DNA from: Nemophila menziesii
Lineage: Eukaryota > Streptophyta > Magnoliopsida > Boraginales > Hydrophyllaceae
Direction: 5' to 3'
Length of the DNA: 64,000 nucleotides
Assembly: GCA_029959085.1 (NCBI GenBank)
Contig: JARWIR010000038.1
Location: forward strand, 4,472,915 to 4,536,914
Positions 1 to 11,539 of this stretch are shown piece by piece. Under the pieces are notes generated by a model. It did no database searches. It had not been told where the DNA came from and saw only the letters and a program-made list of their open reading frames with translations. The position numbers and the translations under genes are program-made. The stretch's first letter is position 1; the number at the start of each line of letters is the position of its first letter.

Positions 1-1680
1 TCCCAAAGACACTTTGTAAAAAAATGTCGAGCATTGTGGCTAATTTTTGGTGGGACTCACCGAATCGAAAGAAAATTCATTGGGTTGCGTGGAAGAAAAT
101 TGCTAGGTCAAAGAAAATTGGCGGTCTGGGGTTTAGAGATTTTCATAAAATGAATATCGCCATGTTGGCGGCGCAGGCGTGGAGAATCATCAATAAACCG
201 GATTCATTTGTCGCTAAGGTGTTAAAAGCAATTTATTTTCCTTATTGTGACATTTGGGATGCTAAACTCTCCAAGATAAGGTCATGGACATGGGCTAGTC
301 TTTTCAAAGGTATACAATTTCTTAAAAAACATTGTATTTGGCAGGTTGGAAACGGAACAAAGATTGATATATGGGATCATTGTTGGATTAAGAAGGGCGT
401 TTACATTGATCGACCGAATAACTCCACGTTTTCTAAAGTTTGTGAACTGATTAATGAAAATGGGAATGATTGGGATTATGCTATTCTTAAAAGGTTATTC
501 TCTGAAGAAACGATTGCGCTTATTAGAGACATACCAATTATCAAGTACAATAAAGAAGATAGAATTATTTGGACGTTGTCAAATAATGGTGAATATTCTA
601 CTAAGTCTGGATATCATGCAATTATTAATGAGGAAATAGTCGATGAAGCACAATCGTCTAGAAATGGAGAATCCTTCAGTTGTGAACTTTGGAACGCTAT
701 CTGGGGGGGCAAACGTTCAAGCGAAGATTAAGAATTTTGGATGGAAAGTGTGTAATAATGCTATCCCAACAAAGAATAATTTAGTCCGCAAAAGATGTTT
801 AAAGGAAGACTTATGCGAATGGTGTGAAACCGAAGGGGAAAATGTTTCTCACCTTATTCTTAAATGTCCATTTAGTAGGGAGGTGTGGGCTAAATCCCCG
901 CTTCAAATCAGAATCGATACGTCTATGCAAGATAATTTGGCGGAATGGTTACTTAAAACGGTCCAAAGCTATGCTAAAAATGGGTGGGACAAGAAAGTTG
1001 TCATTGCATATTTGCTCTCTTTAATGTGGAATATATGGAAGGAAAGGATGAAATGCTTTCATGAAAAGAAACCTTGGTGTATCAATGATATTTTCCATAG
1101 AGTTAAAGATAGCATGAGTAGACTTTTCGGGGATAAGCTGATTAGCGGAGGTTTGGATAAAGTGGATAAAGGGATGGTTGAAAAAGTTATTGAAAACCCA
1201 GTGGTAGATGACACTGCTGATATGATATGGATGGGAGATACTTCAGTTAAGGAAGGTAGCAACATCTCTGCCGTTGCTGCTATTGGTGTTAATACGAGTG
1301 GTTACATTGAAAGGAAGATTAATGTGAGGTGTAAAATCAATAAGGTCATTGATGGTGAAGCGTGGGCCGTTTTGTTGGCCATGAGATCATCACAAGATCT
1401 CACTAGTCAAAGAGTTTCTTTCTACTCTGACAATCTTGAGTTAACTCAAGGAATCAAGAAGAAGACCGGGCTGCATTGGAGCCTAAAACCCATTCTTTCG
1501 GAAATCGAAAGTTGGCTAGGTCGATGTCCAAAATGGGAAGTTAAGCACATCAATAGACGGTATAATACTACAGCGGATGCTCTGGCAAGATGTACGAGGG
1601 AAAATATTGACATATCTAACTGGACTGATCTCTCTCTTATTAATTCTGATAGGTTTTTAAATAATCTTTGTAGAAAGTAG
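1..1680 (+). mobile_element. LINE (L1-type) retrotransposon, 3' half: RT tail, zinc finger and RNase H
   Basis: Two overlapping plus-strand frames (24-731 and 643-1680) encode the C-terminal part of a plant LINE polyprotein. The first reads like the region after the reverse transcriptase palm (GGLGFRDFHKMN, LLAAQAWRI-type block, then the W-rich zf-RVT approach). The second continues with the zinc-binding segment (CLKEDLCEWCETEG, HLILKCPF) and an RNase H-like domain ending near 1677 (DNLELTQGI, HINRRYNTTADALAR). The frame changes inside a run of seven G at 703-709, so one base was gained or lost there. The catalytic palm lies left of the window. The element ends in a poly-A tail at 1704-1722, as expected for a LINE. 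It is a dead or truncated copy, not a host gene. Confidence 0.9.
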
Positions 1681-1703
1681 GGCCGTTGTATGTTTTTATT
1701 GAC

Positions 1704-1722
1704 AAAAAAAAAAAAAAAAAAA
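1704..1722 (+). repeat. LINE poly-A tail
   Basis: Nineteen consecutive A follow the LINE stop codon by 24 bases, marking the 3' end of target-primed insertion. The tail abuts the left end of the next element directly. Confidence 0.85.
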
Positions 1723-1940
1723 GGTGTCGTTTGTTTTTTTAAGTAATAAGTGCTGAATAGAAATTATTCTGTTAAGAGGCAGTGTCTGAATGATTCAGAC
1801 TTAATTTGAAATCTTAATGAAACAGACCAATTAAGAGGCATTCAGATCTGAATTGGTTAGGAAAAACAAACAGTCTGATTGATCCATTGTCTTAATGAAC
1901 CAGATTAAGATCTCATTAAGTGCAAACAAACACCCCCTTA
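1723..1940. mobile_element. MITE-like element, PIF/Harbinger-type ends
   Basis: The left end (GGTGTCGTTTG) and the reverse complement of the right end (GGGGGTGTTTGTTTG) are related inverted repeats, and the right end is followed by TTA, the usual target of PIF/Harbinger elements. The interior holds several degenerate copies of CTTAATGA and TTAAGAGGCA in both orientations. No coding capacity. The left TSD is missing, probably because the LINE inserted at this edge. Family assignment is an inference from the ends only. Confidence 0.55.
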
Positions 1941-2609
1941 GACTACCTTTATCGGTTCACTATCACTACATAGAATGTTAGCCAACTAGGGAGGAATACA
2001 AGTATCCTAGTTGTCTAACAATGTACAAAGAAGAACATGTTTGGCAACCCTGCCTTGTATCTACATGGATAAGAGTAAAGGTAGGGTTTGAAAGTTCAAC
2101 AAAATAATAAATATTATAGACTATATTTTTAATTGAATAACTCAGATGTCTAGACTAGAAGAAATGGACTTCATTATATTCTCAGTGTCATTCTCAATAA
2201 TTACACTTCCAAAAGGAAACTCTGAAACTATTTCTGTAACTCGTAAGATCGATGTGGCTTCTAATTCCAAAACTGAATCTGTCTCGATTTTCTAACTTTT
2301 TCCTGATACAAATTCACCATTATAATTGCTTACTAAGCATGCAATAGCTGCTCCTTTTTCAGAGAAAGCAGCATCATAATTAATTTTAAATTTGTTTGGA
2401 GATATTTTTAATTTATCTTTAAATTTTGAATAGTTGTTATTTTATTAATATTTAGCGTTTTTTATCATTATTTATACTAGTTGATTTATTCCATTTGTTC
2501 TTAGATTTTTTTCCAAAAAGTTGATGTCATTAGGGATTGAGATCTTATAATATTCTTTCTAAATTGCTATTGCCTTAACAATGGTTGTCATAGGTTCACA
2601 TTTTTTATT
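1941..2609. other. Intergenic stretch, no gene seen
   Basis: AT-rich sequence without a recognisable coding segment. A short imperfect hairpin lies at about 1978-2017 (GTTAGCCAACTAGG pairing with CCTAGTTGTCTAAC). The part after 2500 may already be degraded copia gag-pol. Confidence 0.4.
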
Positions 2610-4800
2610 ATTTTACATATGTGTCTCTTTTTGAGGAGTTCTGCATTAAACATGGAATCATCCATCAGATCACGGCTCCCTACTCATCTTAACAAAACAA
2701 GATTGTTGAATGAAAAAACCTCACATCAAAGGAAATGATGAACGCTTTGTAGTTAACTCAATGCTACCACAGAATTTTCCTCACGGTAAACCACATCATT
2801 AACAAGGTATCACACGAGAAGATCGACAAAAATCCTAATGAATCATGGAAATGAAAACCACCTTTCTCTAGATTCTTAAAAGTGTGAGGATGTCTGGAAA
2901 AGGTAGCAAACCCGTCTCCCAAAATGGCTAAGACGGGATCAAAGATAACTGGTTGCATCTTTATTGGATATGCTCACAACAATATTGCATATAGGTTCTT
3001 GGTGCACAAGTATTTTCACATTGACATTCATGTTAATACGTTAATTGGATCTAGAAATACACATTTCTAAGAAACAACTACTATACAAGATCGCATAAGA
3101 ATCTAGTTACTTGAAAAGGACACATGATGCAATTCAAGAAGAGCAAAATAAAGAATAGTTTCCAACCAAATAGAAAGACCAAGAGTCATTTCCAAACAAG
3201 AAAGAACTAAGAAAATTAAGAGGATGATAACTTCTACGCCCTTTGGTCCTAACTTCCTAGCTTATATTTTAGATGACGAACCACGAACATACAAAGAGGT
3301 TATGGCAAACCATGACACCTCTTATTGGAAAGAAGCAGTAAATATCGAGATAGACTCCATAGTTCAAAACCATTTATGGAAACTAGTGCAGATCCCTCCT
3401 AGTAACAAACCATTAGGGTGCAAACGGATATTCAAAAAGAAATTGAAAATCGATGGATCTATTGACAAAAACAACGCTCGCGTTGTTATGAAAGGTTATA
3501 GTCAAAAGGTAGGACTTAACTATTTTGATACAAATTCATGTCACGAGAATATAATCCATTTGAATGTTTATTGATATATCTTTGATATACAAGCTCTAAA
3601 TCAAATGGATATAAAGACAACTTTCCTAAATAGAGAACTAAACAAATATATATATATATATATGGTTAGGTTCTTCCAGGTAAAGAGAATAAAGTATGTG
3701 AACTTATTAAATATCTCTATGGTGTAAAACACGCACGAAAGAAATGGCATGACAAAATTGACATAGTCGTGATCTTGAATGGCTTAATGTTCAAGTGTGT
3801 ATATGTAATACAAAACGATAAAGGATATGTCACCGTATGCTTATATGTGGATGTTATATTGATCATTAGAAATAATAATGATGTGATTACCTCCACCAAG
3901 AAAACTATTTCAAGTAAATTTGACATGAAGTATTTAGGTCTTGCAGATGTTATTAAAGGAATCAAGATTCTCAAAACATCTAAAGAAATATATTACTATC
4001 TCAAACACACTATATTGAGAAAGTATTAAAGAAATTCATTAACGGTGACACAAATATCATTAAGATACGCGTTGACGTAAACTTACGTCTTGCTAAGAAC
4101 ACTAGTGATACAATCAACCAATTAGATTACTCTCGTGTTATAGGAAATCTCATTTACCTAACAAACTGCACTAGGCCAGCCATTTCTCATGCAGCAAGCA
4201 AGCTAAGTATGTTAACAATTAATCAAGTAAGAACCACTATATTGCTATTGTAAGAGTTATAAGGTATCTCATATGCACTATGAACAAAGGATTGATAAAC
4301 AAAGGAGATCCGGTTGTATTAGAAGAATACATCGATGCAAATCAAAATCCACAAACTCAAAATCCATATTTGTATTTGTATACATGTTAGGCGGATCAAC
4401 CATGTCTTGTAAATACACTAAGAAAACGTGCATAGCCATATCCACCATGCAATCTAAGTTAATAGTTTTAGACAAAGTCGTCGAGAAAGCTGAATGGTTT
4501 CAAAACTTCTTAGAAGATATTCCTAATTGACCAAAAAATATGCAAGCTATTTGCATACACTCTGATAATCAAAGTGTCATTGGTAGGGCACTAAACGGGA
4601 TGTATAATGGTAAATATATACACATATGTCGTAGACACGACACTATCAAATAATTGCTCTCAAAAAGATTTATCATAATTGATTATGTTTGATCAAAGGA
4701 AAACATAGCATATCCAGTATCCACTAACCAAAGGTCTACAAAGAGAGAAAGTACGAGTATTGTCAAGGGAAATGGGTCTTAAGCCTATAAAAATTAAATT
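2610..4800 (+). mobile_element. Ty1/copia retrotransposon pol remnant
   Basis: Broken plus-strand frames follow copia order. The integrase core end is at about 2637-2760 (FCIKHGIIHQITAPY). The reverse transcriptase start is at 3224-3574 (SYWKEAVNIEIDSI, LWKLVQIPPSNKPLGCKRIFK). The RT palm is at about 3715-3990, where the expected YVDD catalytic box reads YVDV. The RNase H tail is at about 4130-4530 (CIAISTMQSKLIVL, AEWFQNFLEDIP), and the polyprotein ends near 4800 (LSREMGLKPI). Many stops and frameshifts and the lost catalytic Asp show it is long dead. No LTR pair was recognised around it. Confidence 0.85.
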
Positions 4801-5112
4801 GACATGAGAGAAATCCTACCTAGCAGAGTGGAGATCTCACATCTAGGTTCAAATGGAACACTGAATCATGAAACTGCAACTCCGTACGATACAATGTGGG
4901 GAGACCTCCCCAAACCATTCCTTGGACAAAGTAGACACTGATACATGTAAAAGTGAAAGATAGGTTAAATTATTAATGGTTCTTGTATATATAATAACAT
5001 AAGATAGATTAACGTTGAATACTCTCGACAAGAAACCGCCTATATAAAAAAATGGGTTGAGCCAACCTACAAAAAAACTTCAAGGCAAAATTCTTCGACG
5101 GTCATTCATTAA
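4801..5112 (+). other. Sequence downstream of the copia remnant
   Basis: No gene seen. It may contain the end of the copia element and part of an LTR, but no second copy was found in the window to prove this. Confidence 0.3.
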
Positions 5113-5284
5113 ATACTAGGAGTTGTTCAGGTTCGTAATTTGACACAACTATGAGAAGTATATAATATTTAGAGAAATATTATGTAATTCTTATTTTGGT
5201 AAATGATGAATAATTCAAGAGATGGCGTTCACTGGTTAGTAAGTCAATTTGATATCCCTTATTATAGAAGGATCAAGCCCAAAA
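5113..5284 (+). repeat. Dispersed 172-bp repeat, copy 1
   Basis: Closely matches 13444-13615 over its whole length (shared blocks such as AGGAGTTGTTCAG, GTAATTTGACACAA, GATCAAGCCCAAAA). Both copies run into a pyrimidine-rich tract a few bases later, so they may be ends or leaders of one element family. No coding function seen. Confidence 0.8.
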
Positions 5285-5286
5285 GA

Positions 5287-5289
<3 letters not shown>

Positions 5290-5338
<49 letters not shown>

Positions 5339-5504
5339 ACCTTTCCCCCTCTCTCCCTCTCTCTCTCCCTCTCCCCATCACTCTCACTCTCCCTCCCCCT
5401 CTCCCCCTCTACCTCCCCCTCTCCATCTCTCTGCATCTCCCCCTCTCCCTCTCTCCCTATCTCCCCCTCTCCCTCCCTCCCCCTCTCCCTCTCCCTCCCT
5501 CTCC

Positions 5505-5551
<47 letters not shown>

Positions 5552-5614
5552 TCCCTCTCCACCTCCCTCCCCCTCTCTCCCTTTCTCCCTCTCTCTCCCC
5601 CCCCCCCCCCTTAG
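5290..5614. repeat. CT microsatellite and polypyrimidine tract
   Basis: Almost pure C/T on the plus strand: a (CT)n run, then imperfect CCCTCT units, a second (CT)n run and a C homopolymer ending near 5612. The open frames across it (Ser/Leu/Pro on plus, Arg/Glu on minus) are low-complexity artefacts. Confidence 0.95.
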
Positions 5615-6844
5615 CGATATATATAAGCTACTTAACAAGAAAATTCTAAACAATCCACTAATCACATAATTCCTCCTAACTCTCTCACCTAATCCCACGT
5701 CATAATTCATTGACTCACAAAATAAGAAAAAAGCCATTTCACAAATTCACTTCTATCTCCGTCTCCTCTCACGGCGATTCACATCTCATCAGCGAAACAA
5801 GCTGACGTCCTCCCCTCTTCCCCTCCTCCCCTCCTCCCCGTCGACATCACCATCAGCATAAAACGGTTGTGCCTCCCTCCTCGGCGGTGAAGAGCTCAAT
5901 GGTGGTCACGAAAAGCTTCGATTGAAAGCTCACTCAAATCCTCGAGGAAAAACGTTGTTCCATTTCCGCGGTTGTCTTCTCTAGCTAATTAGGGATTTTG
6001 CGATTTGGATAACCGGCACCGTCGTTCACTTTCACCGCCGTTCAACTTATCTCTGCCTCCCCGTACCTCTATCAATTCCTCTGCCTAGCTCCAAAATTGA
6101 AGAGCTCCGCTACCTAGCTCCGAAATTGAAGAGATCCAACACATAGCTACGCTTGGTCCATATTAGGAAGCTCTAAACACATAGGTATGTTCTCTCCTCG
6201 ATTATTTTAAATGTGATTTGTAATTGTTTGTGTTATCCTCTCTTCAGCTCTGTTACTCACACACACTCAACACTAATACACGCAGCTAAATTTCGATTGA
6301 TTCAAATATGTAATGTGATACATGGATCTATAATATGTGTGTGCGTGAGGACGATTGTGTGTGCGTGAGTGTGTTAATGCCATATCAGTAGCTTCTAAGG
6401 ACTTATAGGACGTATTAACTTTGAGTTTGAAGCTTTTCTAATGATTTGTAGTGTGTGATATAGGGACTTATAGTGCAATTTTGCATAATATAGGAACCTC
6501 ACTGCACTTTTTGCATACTATAGGGACATGTATTGCAATTCTGCATAATATAGGGACCTACCGTGCATTTTTTCATAATATAGGGACCTGCAGTGCATTT
6601 TATGCATAATATAGGGACCTCCAGTGCAATATTTTCATAACATATGGACCTACAGTGCATTCTTTCATAATATAGGGACCTGTAGTGCATTTTTTGCAAA
6701 ATATAGGGACCTGTAGTGCATTTTTTAAGATTAAACTCTGATTCTATAACTTTGCACTGCAGACTATTTTATCTTTCCGCTCAAGAACCGATCCTCTCTA
6801 CTCAAATGACGACAAGGAATGATCTGAAGCAGAAAACCTTAGAG
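5615..6844 (+). other. Possible leader exons of a chimeric transcript
   Basis: The stretch from about 5700 to 6184 is C-rich and looks like a 5' leader, ending in a good splice donor (ATAG|GTATGT at 6184/6185). A second short exon-like piece runs 6763-6844 (acceptor TGCACTGCAG, donor GAG|GTTAGT) and holds an ATG near 6806. These could splice to the fumarase-like exons at 7511-7795. This is inference from splice signals only. Between them, 6460-6735 is a minisatellite. Confidence 0.35.
6460..6735. repeat. Minisatellite, about 31-bp unit
   Basis: About nine imperfect tandem units built on ATATAGGGACCTGCAGTGCA followed by a T-run and GCATA. Further copies occur at 7235-7330. Units differ by point changes and T-run length. 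The 66-residue minus-strand frame across it is a by-product. Confidence 0.9.
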
Positions 6845-7234
6845 GTTAGTTTTTTTCTTCGAATTTTTGGGTTAAAATACCTCTAGCACGTGTACTTAAC
6901 AGTAAAAATGGATGGAATTGGATGTGGGGACTTACATTGTTGAATAACTAAAGTTTGAGAACCATTTGGGTAACTTTTAAACTTCAGGTCTTTTTTCCAT
7001 AAATTGTTAATAGTTAAGGAACCATTAATCAAAGGGAAAATTCCCAAAATGGTCCTTGAACTATGCCATTTACTATTTTGGTGAGAAAAATTACTACTTA
7101 CAGCACATAAAGTAGAAAAGATAAATTAAAGTCTCACTAATTTCCAGCCTATATGATTATTACAGCTATGCTAAAAAGTAAAAAGTAGCAATTAAATTTA
7201 ATTGTTCAAATAATTCATTAATTTGATTTTGATT

Positions 7235-7330
7235 AATAGAACTATAGGCATCTACAGTGCATTTTTTATACTTTAGGGACCAACAATGCAATTTTTTCAT
7301 AATACAGGGACCTGCAGTGCAATTGGAGGA
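7235..7330. repeat. Outlying copies of the 31-bp minisatellite
   Basis: Three degenerate units of the 6460-6735 repeat (TAGGGACC...CAGTGCA), separated from the main block by about 500 bp. Confidence 0.7.
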
Positions 7331-7510
7331 GGAGCGAATCAGTATTTTGAAGTATTTTTCAGATATGTAGTTCCTTTTGCAGTTTTATCCTCAATGAGTA
7401 AATAGCATATAGTTCAGGGACCATTTAGGTAATCTTACGATAAATTTGATTGACATACCAAGCCTTGAACATCTAAAGTTGTGGTGTTTGAATAGATAAG
7501 TTTTTAGCAG

Positions 7511-7795
7511 CAATGGAACAAGAAGGGAACATTTCTTATAGGGCCCGCTCAAATGTGGATTAGATAACTAACTTTGATCTGTCAAATGACACATTTCCAA
7601 CTGTAAGTATCGATTCTAAGATTCAAGACCACAATTTCAGAGTAATTATTATTTGACTTTTTTACAGTGTATTGGTGAATATTTATAATTTAGTTTCATC
7701 TTGATGTACAGGTTATGCATATAGCGGCTGCTATGGAATTAAATGGAGGATTAATACCAAAGTTGAAACAGTTACACACTACACTAGATTCCAAG
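7511..7795 (+). pseudogene. FUM1: Fumarase (fumarate hydratase class II) gene fragment
   Basis: Two adjacent exon-like pieces match plant mitochondrial fumarase. The first ends at 7602 with SNDTFPT and a GTAAGT donor. The second, 7712-7795, follows a GTACAG acceptor and reads VMHIAAAMELNGGLIP then KLKQLHTTLDSK before a GT donor. This is the fumarase segment just before the conserved IGRTHTQDATPL region, and the intron position is plausible for a real gene. Upstream the frame holds a stop (7561), the exons before and after are absent, and substitutions such as Gly-Gly at residues 12-13 of the exon are atypical. So it is a captured or decayed fragment. Intact fumarase converts fumarate to malate in the TCA cycle. 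Confidence 0.8.
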
Positions 7796-9600
7796 GTTGA
7801 GCTAAGTTTATTTTAATGTATTAAGATTGTGCCTAAATGTTTGACAAGCTTATAACTGAAGTGTAGTAGTTGTATAGATATATATGATGATAATTGTCTT
7901 ATAGAACTTTCTCTAGCAGAAGTTATAAGGATTAGAAGTGTAAATGTGTTGATAATTTATTTAACTCTGTTTCAGCTTTTTCCTGCACGTTACAACAAAC
8001 CCTTTTAAGGAGCTTTTTCGTGGGTTAATTGCAACATTAGTCCCTGTGTTATGCGAAATAGCCATATGTTATATCACACTTAGTAGATATACCCTCATAG
8101 GGAGGTAGGTTTGCAGCATTACTGCATAACACAGTTGTATATATGCTACTTTTTGGAACATGGACAAATCACGCAATTAACTTGCAATTTCCTCAACAAT
8201 TAACCTTTAATTTTGTTTGCAGCTGCACCTTTTCTTCCTCTTTGGCATTAAATTTCTCTTCAAGCTTCTGAAAATATTGCAAAAATTTGATACAAGTCCT
8301 TAATAAATAAATTACTTATAGAAATGTCTTACCTGTTTTCTGTTTTCTTTTTGCAGCCCTCTTCCATTCATGTTGTAATATAAGATACCGTCCTCAGTAG
8401 AAAAGGAGTTGATGACAAAAAATTGAAGTTTGAAATGTGTTACTTTAATTTACTTTGTTAAACGCATTTAGTATCATCAAATCAATAGTATTCCGATTGC
8501 GCCTTATAGATATTTACTGCAAAACAATTCAAAACATACGGTTTAAGATCAAATTGCTCACTCCAACAGTTCCGGCAAATCATGGGACCCACACCCTCCC
8601 CATAAAGCACATCATTTCTTATAACGGTCTTAAGATGGCCATTGTAAGATTTGTATAAAAAATTAATAAACATCATTGTAATTATACTTAAATTGGATAA
8701 TTTTGAAATATTGAAAAAGTGATGAGATTGGACAAAAATAATTTATATCACGACTGTAATTATACTTGAATCAGATAATTTTGAACATTTGTAAAAGTGA
8801 TGAGATTAAATTAAAAATTATTTACTTTTATACCTTAATTGGGGTTCTTCTCCAATCCCGGTTGGTGATGGTGGGAAGGTGAGTGTGAAGAGAATTCTTT
8901 TTGTTTTTTTTTGTTCTAATGTGACTGTGAAAGAGATGGTTTGAAGTTTTATCATATTTCATTCTTTTTTTTTCGAACATGAAAATGTTACATTGTTTTC
9001 AAAGTTTCCGTTTTTAACTTTTTTTTATCTTAAAAAATTTATTATATTTTTGATATTCAGAATGTAAAATAAATAAAAAATCGGAAACAAAAATTGAATT
9101 AGAAAACCGGAAATTTCAAAAAATTAATATGTAGTTTCAATTCCGGTCTGAAATTTTTGGAAAAATATAAAAATTTGAACATTGAACATCTCTTCTGAAA
9201 TTGGAATCTTCTAATTGAAAAAAATAAAGGATTCGACCCATACCACCGTGTTCTTTAAGCGTCTGAGACGTTATAGTGATACCTTTATCCGTTTTATAAA
9301 TTTGCAGATGGAAGGATTTCTATTGCAACTATCATTAAGTTCTATTTTTAGGATTATAAACATAGTTACTAGAAAAATTTAGTTAATAGTTAATACGAAT
9401 GCTTAAATATACTTATGATCCAATATTAGGTTTTACTCAACTACTTTTAATTACTACAGATTTTTCCTATAATCAATTACACTATACAACTATAAACACA
9501 AAAGAAAATAGTTTCTCTAAAAAGACTCTTTGATCATATTTATGAGAAACATGTTTTTATATATGATTTTTATTTAAGTATTGATACAAACTAAATGATG
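7796..9600. other. Intergenic stretch with small repeats
   Basis: No convincing gene. At 8030-8170 there is a piece resembling one arm of the MITE in OEP16-2 intron 1 (TTAATTGCAACATTAGTCCC). About 8668-8745 is repeated in tandem at about 8750-8828 (GTAATTATACTT...GATAATTTTGAA...AAAAGTGATGAGATT). The rest is AT-rich. Confidence 0.5.
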
Positions 9601-9734
9601 AATTTTGCACAATCGATTGTAATTTTTTAAATTCATTTTAGCCCAGGTACCTTCAGGTACCTAGGGAATGCCCCGTACCTGAAGGTACTTGGACAAAAAT
9701 GAATTTAAAAATTTATAATAAATTGTGTAAAATA
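9601..9734. repeat. Foldback: long imperfect hairpin
   Basis: Arms of about 59 nt, at 9601-9660 and 9675-9733, are near reverse complements around a 14-nt centre. The inner stem (GGTACCTTCAGGTAC with GTACCTGAAGGTAC) is perfect and is itself built from small palindromes. It could be a tiny MITE or a hairpin-RNA locus; nothing in the sequence decides. Confidence 0.75.
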
Positions 9735-10099
9735 CATAATTGAATTATATATAAGAGAAGTGCAAATAATTATGTTACTTGTAAAAATAAGCTAAATGAA
9801 AATGATAAAAATATATCAATACATATAATTACAATCTTATAAGTGTATTTATACATTTCACTCATAACTCTGCAAAATGTCGATGTATCGACATACACAT
9901 ATCGTCCAATGTGAGGAACGACAACCTGTTAATTTAAAAATTATAGAAAATTAGTATATATAATTTATATATGATACAAATTAGTGTCTAATGTATTGTA
10001 ATTTTACCATGTGATTGAGATTCCATCTAGCCAGGCGTTCACCTTTTATCTAGAGCCAACTTTTCCAGAGAGGCCGCCAGGAAGGACACCGGAGGAGCC

Positions 10100-11377
10100 T
10101 CCATAAAAACCATCAGAGAGGCCCCCAGAGAGGCATGCCAATTGGTCGTGCCGCCCCACATACTTATATAAGAAAATATAGCATAATTAGATTTATTTTA
10201 TAGCAATAAATATTATAATTAAAAGAAATGAAAAGTACCTCATTCTCTTGTCGAGAATTTTCAGTCTGTAGTATCTCTACTTCATGGTGTCTACTTAGAT
10301 TACTGTATGCTGGGCCATTACATTTTGGACATACGATGTTATTCAGTGCCTGCTTCAGTGCAATATTCTCACAATGCAATCTTTCATTCTCCATGCGAAG
10401 AGAATTTATATCTGCTCTTTCATTCTGCATCTAAAACATCCAACAAAAATCGTAGTATTCTTATCAATTTAGCAAGCAAGAGATAATATTTTTTATTTAT
10501 ATTAATGTGTATAAAAATAAAATATAAAATACCTTTACTTGTGTTTTTTTATTTTGACACCAGAATTTAATCTGTTGAGGCTTGAGGCCTAATTCCTGGG
10601 CCAATTGTTTCCTTTGGGACTCATTTGGATGGGGAACATCCTTAAAGAATCTATAAATAAATTTTACACATATATTAACAAGACTTTGATAATTAAGCAG
10701 TGTCCCAAAACACATATGTAGAGAAAATTTTCTTTGATATTGGTCAATAATATAATTGAATTATATTTTGATCTTTAATCAATAGTACTGTGTTATAAAA
10801 TTAATTGCTAACTAATACTATGTTAATATAATATGTTACTTACTATATATATTATGTTTAATATAGCTTCGAAAAAATGACAAATATATAGATTGAAGGA
10901 AAAAATATATATAACAACATTACATAAAATGCTAGCTTATCGCCAATTTAGAACCTTAAAATTAAAATGAAATAGATCAAAATAATTGTAAATATTTTAA
11001 ATATTTGGTAATTAAATTAATTGGCCAATATTTTAATAAAATTGTCCTAATAGATTCAAGAGTTAAAGAGATATAGCATGTTAATTGAAATTAAAAATTA
11101 AAATGTATATCACTTAAGAAAAGGATCAATATAATAAACCATAAATGTAGTTTTTAGTTTTACTTTGAAAATAAGTAAGCAAACAAATATAATCTTGTAA
11201 AATTAAAGGTGAGATATATAACAAATATTTTTAATGGAACTTACGCTTCAAGGCGCTGAATCTGCTCTGGTGAGTGTCGTTGATACTGTTTTTGTCCATT
11301 GTTCAAATGAGATTCATCATCGTAGTTCTCTCCAGAACCATTTCCTCCAAAGTTATCCATAACTGTATCAAGATTCT
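10100..11377 (-). pseudogene. Truncated HD-Zip class IV homeobox gene (HDG11/HDG12-like)
   Basis: Three minus-strand exons join in phase: 11360-11245, 10650-10533 and 10430-10239 (142 codons). They encode the homeodomain ([32 protein letters not shown], then KPQQIKFW) and the class IV leucine-zipper region with its CxxC loop (CENIALKQALNN, CPKCNGPA). The next piece, about 10161-10100, starts YVGR and then needs a frameshift to read RPIGMPLWGPL. The START and HD-SAD domains that make up most of a normal protein of about 700 residues are absent. The recognition helix reads WCQNKK where WFQNRR or WFQNKR is normal, changing two core residues. An acceptor at 11378 suggests a further upstream exon. 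Intact relatives are epidermal transcription factors. Confidence 0.8.
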
Positions 11378-11539
11378 GAAAAGAAATTGAAGATTGGTTT
11401 TCACTAGTTTATAAAGTTACAATTCATGCACAAACAATAATAAAATGAGTCAGCCTAACAAATTTAAAACCTTTTCCATTATGCACAAATTGCAAAAATG
11501 ATTGTACTGACATATTCATTCAAAATACATATATAATCG

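Noticed and set aside
5203..5737. Long Ser/Leu/Pro-rich and Arg/Glu-rich open frames
   Set aside because: Translations of the CT microsatellite in several frames on both strands; no coding signal.
6460..6735. CRISPR-like short repeats
   Set aside because: The 31-bp units are directly adjacent, with no spacers: a minisatellite.
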